NCBI GenBank assembly: GCA_023416455.1
Contig: JAEZHQ010000076.1
Coordinates: forward strand, 1-18,638
DNA from: Pseudomonadota bacterium
GTDB taxonomy: Bacteria > Pseudomonadota > Alphaproteobacteria > Azospirillales > Azospirillaceae
DNA: 18,638 nt
Direction: 5' to 3'
Made by a program: the position numbers and the translations under genes. Each line of letters starts with the position of its first letter. Positions within the stretch are counted from its first letter, which is position 1. Of this stretch, positions 16,449 through 18,638 are shown piece after piece. Below the pieces are notes generated by a model. That model was not told the origin of the DNA. It saw only the letters and a list, made by a program, of their open reading frames with translations, and ran no database searches.

Positions 16449-17195
16449 TCAGGTCTCGGCCAGGAAGGCGGCGTACTGCCGGGCGATGGCGGCCACCGCG
16501 GCCTCCACCAGCCTGCGGCCGTGCTCCGGCCGGGCGAGGCCGGGGGCCGAGCCGATGCGGCCGTCCGGGTAGCGGCGGCGGAAGTCGCGGGCGTCGTAGA
16601 AGCCGCCGGCCGGCGCCGTCTCCGGCTCCATGGCCGCCGCCTTGATGGATTCGGGATAGGCGTACTGGGTCACCGAGACCTCGCTGGGGGTGGCGTGCGA
16701 GCCCTCCTTGCCGTTGAACAGCTCCTTGGACAGGCGGGCGATGTCGGCGTTCTCCCACCAGTTGACCAGGGCGCAGCGCAGGTCGGGGGCGTCGCGGCCC
16801 TTGCGGGCGCGCTGCTCGGCGTAGATCTCGGAGAAGGCGGCGCGCATGGTCGCGATGTTGCCGCCGTGGCCGTTGACGAAGAAGAAGCGCTGGAACCCGT
16901 GCTCGGCCAGCGACGACACATAGTCGTGCAGCACGGCCAGCAGCGTCGAGGGCCGCAGCGTCATGGAGCCGGGGAACTCCATGTGGTGCACGGCCATGCC
17001 GACCGGGATGGTCGGCCCGACCATGGCGCCGGTGGCGTCGCCGACGCCGCGGGCGATGACCTCGGCGCAGATGGCGTCGGTGCCGATCAGCCCGTTCGGC
17101 CCGTGCTGCTCGGTCGAGCCGATGGGCAGGATGATCCCCTTGGAGGTCGTCAGATAGGCCTCGACGTCGGCCCAGGTGCTGAGATGAAGCTGCAC
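16449..17195 (-). CDS. Creatininase-family amidohydrolase
   Basis: A 248-residue metal-dependent hydrolase of the creatininase family, which opens cyclic or linear amides; members include creatinine amidohydrolase, a formamide hydrolase of flavin/deazaflavin synthesis, and the mycofactocin peptidase MftE. The metal site is visible: GSTEQHGP with Glu29 and His31, GTDA with Asp40, VNGHGGN with His110, and GSHATPSEVS with His167 and Glu172. The length is typical. The GTG at 17195 has AGGG close upstream and its own promoter. No creatine, mycofactocin or riboflavin genes are beside it, so the substrate is open; general creatinine use is not supported by context. Confidence 0.88.
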   Translation of the reverse strand: MQLHLSTWADVEAYLTTSKGIILPIGSTEQHGPNGLIGTDAICAEVIARGVGDATGAMVGPTIPVGMAVHHMEFPGSMTLRPSTLLAVLHDYVSSLAEHGFQRFFFVNGHGGNIATMRAAFSEIYAEQRARKGRDAPDLRCALVNWWENADIARLSKELFNGKEGSHATPSEVSVTQYAYPESIKAAAMEPETAPAGGFYDARDFRRRYPDGRIGSAPGLARPEHGRRLVEAAVAAIARQYAAFLAET

Positions 17196-17230
17196 GGTCC
17201 CTGTCCCTCCCGTTCGGTGTGCGGATAGGA

Positions 17231-17259
17231 AGTGTAGGGCAGACCGCCCGTCCGCCCAA
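17231..17259 (-). promoter_or_regulatory. Promoter of the creatininase-family gene
   Basis: On the minus strand TTGGGC (17259-17254) and TACACT (17236-17231) are separated by exactly 17 bases. The message would start near 17224 and have a leader of about 30 bases carrying the ribosome site. Confidence 0.55.
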
Positions 17260-17309
17260 ACCTCCCGGACGGGATCGGCGCCCCGCGCCCTCCCGAACAC
17301 CCGCACCGC

Positions 17310-17338
17310 TGGCATTGCGCGCCGGCGCCGCCTACAAT
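17310..17338 (+). promoter_or_regulatory. Probable comM promoter
   Basis: TACAAT (17333-17338) is a near-consensus -10; the -35 at 17 bases is the weak TGGCAT (17310-17315). The promoter is about 30 bases from the comM ATG and about 50 bases from the opposing creatininase promoter. Confidence 0.4.
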
Positions 17339-17369
17339 CGCGCGGCTTCCGGACGAACTGGCGTGTGGT

Positions 17370-18638
17370 ATGGTTGCGCGAATCAACACGGTGGCCTTCC
17401 AGGGCATCGAGGTGCTGGACATCGACGTCCAGGTGCAGACGGCGGGCGGCATCGTGGCCTTCACGGTGGTCGGCCTGCCCGACAAGGCGGTGGCGGAGAG
17501 CCGGGAGCGGGTGCGCGCCGCGCTGCACGCGCTGGGGCTGGCCCTGCCGGCCAAGCGCATCACCGTGAATCTGGCCCCGGCCGACGTGCTGAAGGAGGGC
17601 AGCCACTTCGACCTGCCCATCGCGCTCGCCCTGCTGGCCGCCATGGGCGTGCTGCCCGGGATCGAGATGCAACGCTACTGCGCGCTGGGGGAGCTGGCCC
17701 TGGACGGCACCCTGACCCCGGTTGCCGGCGTCCTGCCGGCGGCCATCAACGCGCTGGCCCATGACCGCGGCCTGATCTGCCCGGAGGGCTGCGGCGGCGA
17801 GGCCGCCTGGGCCGGCGAGTCGCTGGAGCTGCTGGCCCCGGCCAGCCTTCTCGCCCTTATGAACCACGTCAAGGGAACCCAGGTCCTGACCCGGCCGAAG
17901 CCGCGCCTCCAGGAGGCCGGCGCCGCCCCGCCCGATCTGCGCGACGTCAAGGGCAACGAGACCGCCAAGCGGGCGCTGGAGGTGGCGGCGGCGGGATCCC
18001 ACAACCTGCTGATGATCGGTCCGCCGGGCTCCGGCAAGTCGATGCTGGCGGCGCGCCTGCCCGGCCTGCTGCCGCCGCTCCAGCCGGCGGAGGCGCTGGA
18101 GGTGTCGATGATCCACAGCGTCGCCGGCCTGCTGGAAGGCGGCCGGCTGCTGCGCCAGCGGCCCTTCCGCCACCCCCACCAGTCGGCCAGCCTGCCGGCG
18201 CTGGTCGGCGGCGGCAGCCGTGCCCGGCCGGGCGAGATCTCGCTGGCCCACAAGGGCGTTCTGTTCCTGGACGAGCTGCCGGAATTCTCCCGCCCGACCC
18301 TGGAGGCCCTGCGCCAGCCGCTGGAGACCGGCAAGGCGGTGGTGAGCCGGGTCAACAGCCACGTCACCTACCCGGCCCGCGTGCAGCTCGTCGCCGCCAT
18401 GAACCCCTGCCGCTGCGGGCATCTGGACGATGCGTCGCTGGCCTGCGCCCGCGCGCCCAAATGCGCCGCCGAGTACCAGGCGAAGATCAGCGGCCCCCTG
18501 TTCGACCGCATCGACCTGCACATAGACGTGCCCGCCGTCAGCCCGGCCGACCTCAGCCTGCCGCCGCCGGCCGAGGGCAGCGCCGAGGTCGCCGCCCGCG
18601 TGGCCGCCGCCCGCGCCGTCCAGGCCGCGCGCTACGCC
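17370..18638 (+). CDS. comM: ComM/YifB-family Mg-chelatase-like AAA+ ATPase (3' truncated by window)
   Basis: The first 423 residues of a ComM/YifB protein. In naturally transformable bacteria ComM is a hexameric helicase that extends recombination branches during uptake of foreign DNA; in other bacteria the role is less clear. The N-terminal domain (1-170) has TVVGLPDKAVAESRERVRAA and LAPADVLKEGSHFDLPIALALL. The AAA+ module has Walker A GPPGSGKS at 217-224, Walker B GVLFLDELPEF at 296-306, and a Cys set in NPCRCGH with Cys359 and Cys365 that may bind zinc. The family is about 505-510 residues, so some 85 are missing beyond the edge. ATG 17370 is the first start in this frame; the ribosome site is weak. 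Confidence 0.93.
   Translation, partial: MVARINTVAFQGIEVLDIDVQVQTAGGIVAFTVVGLPDKAVAESRERVRAALHALGLALPAKRITVNLAPADVLKEGSHFDLPIALALLAAMGVLPGIEMQRYCALGELALDGTLTPVAGVLPAAINALAHDRGLICPEGCGGEAAWAGESLELLAPASLLALMNHVKGTQVLTRPKPRLQEAGAAPPDLRDVKGNETAKRALEVAAAGSHNLLMIGPPGSGKSMLAARLPGLLPPLQPAEALEVSMIHSVAGLLEGGRLLRQRPFRHPHQSASLPALVGGGSRARPGEISLAHKGVLFLDELPEFSRPTLEALRQPLETGKAVVSRVNSHVTYPARVQLVAAMNPCRCGHLDDASLACARAPKCAAEYQAKISGPLFDRIDLHIDVPAVSPADLSLPPPAEGSAEVAARVAAARAVQAARYA

Noticed and set aside
17219..17764. A 181-residue rightward frame overlapping the comM start.
   Set aside because: Out of frame with comM, whose ComM/YifB motifs are unmistakable.

Overview
The window is about 70% G+C, gene-dense DNA with the codon habits of an alphaproteobacterium. 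A Rhodospirillales/Azospirillum-like source is likely. This rests on the base composition, the long PstA and PstC forms with N-terminal insertions, the hybrid MaeB malic enzyme and the gene order; it is an inference, not a database match. No rRNA, tRNA, CRISPR array or intact mobile element was found.

Left part (1-5.6 kb): the probable 5' end of a leftward gene runs off the edge, behind a good sigma70-like promoter. Next come a leftward PAP2-family membrane phosphatase and a leftward regulator joining an excisionase-type HTH to a ModA-like binding domain. Divergent from that regulator is a TauE/SafE anion exporter, which converges on an exported DUF411 Cys-rich protein. A rightward cluster follows: moeB, a DsrE/F-like protein and an unrecognised 97-residue protein. 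The theme is loosely sulfur, molybdenum and metal handling. From 5.56 to 5.83 kb lies an island of about 54% G+C with serial hairpins and a rightward terminator, a candidate small RNA or decayed sequence.

Middle part (6-13.8 kb): a complete leftward phosphate-starvation locus, phoR-pstS-pstC-pstA-pstB-phoU-phoB. PstSCAB imports phosphate with high affinity, PhoU links transporter state to the PhoR kinase, and PhoR/PhoB control transcription. A near-perfect PHO box overlaps the last codons and stop of phoR, placing phosphate control on pstS and the genes after it. A four-unit 11-bp direct repeat lies upstream of phoR. A strong hairpin sits in the pstS leader, others lie between pstS and pstC and between pstB and phoU, and a weaker PHO-box-like pair precedes pstC.

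Right part (14-18.6 kb): leftward maeB (NADP-malic enzyme with a C-terminal phosphotransacetylase-like domain), a leftward creatininase-family amidohydrolase with its own promoter, and, divergent from it, comM (YifB/Mg-chelatase family), which is cut by the window end.

The most distinctive observations are the regulatory repeats: the PHO box inside phoR, the 11-bp repeats before phoR, the 27-bp in-frame repeats inside phoR and the 16-bp repeats before moeB. The low-G+C island is next. I did not find a convincing wholly new system.
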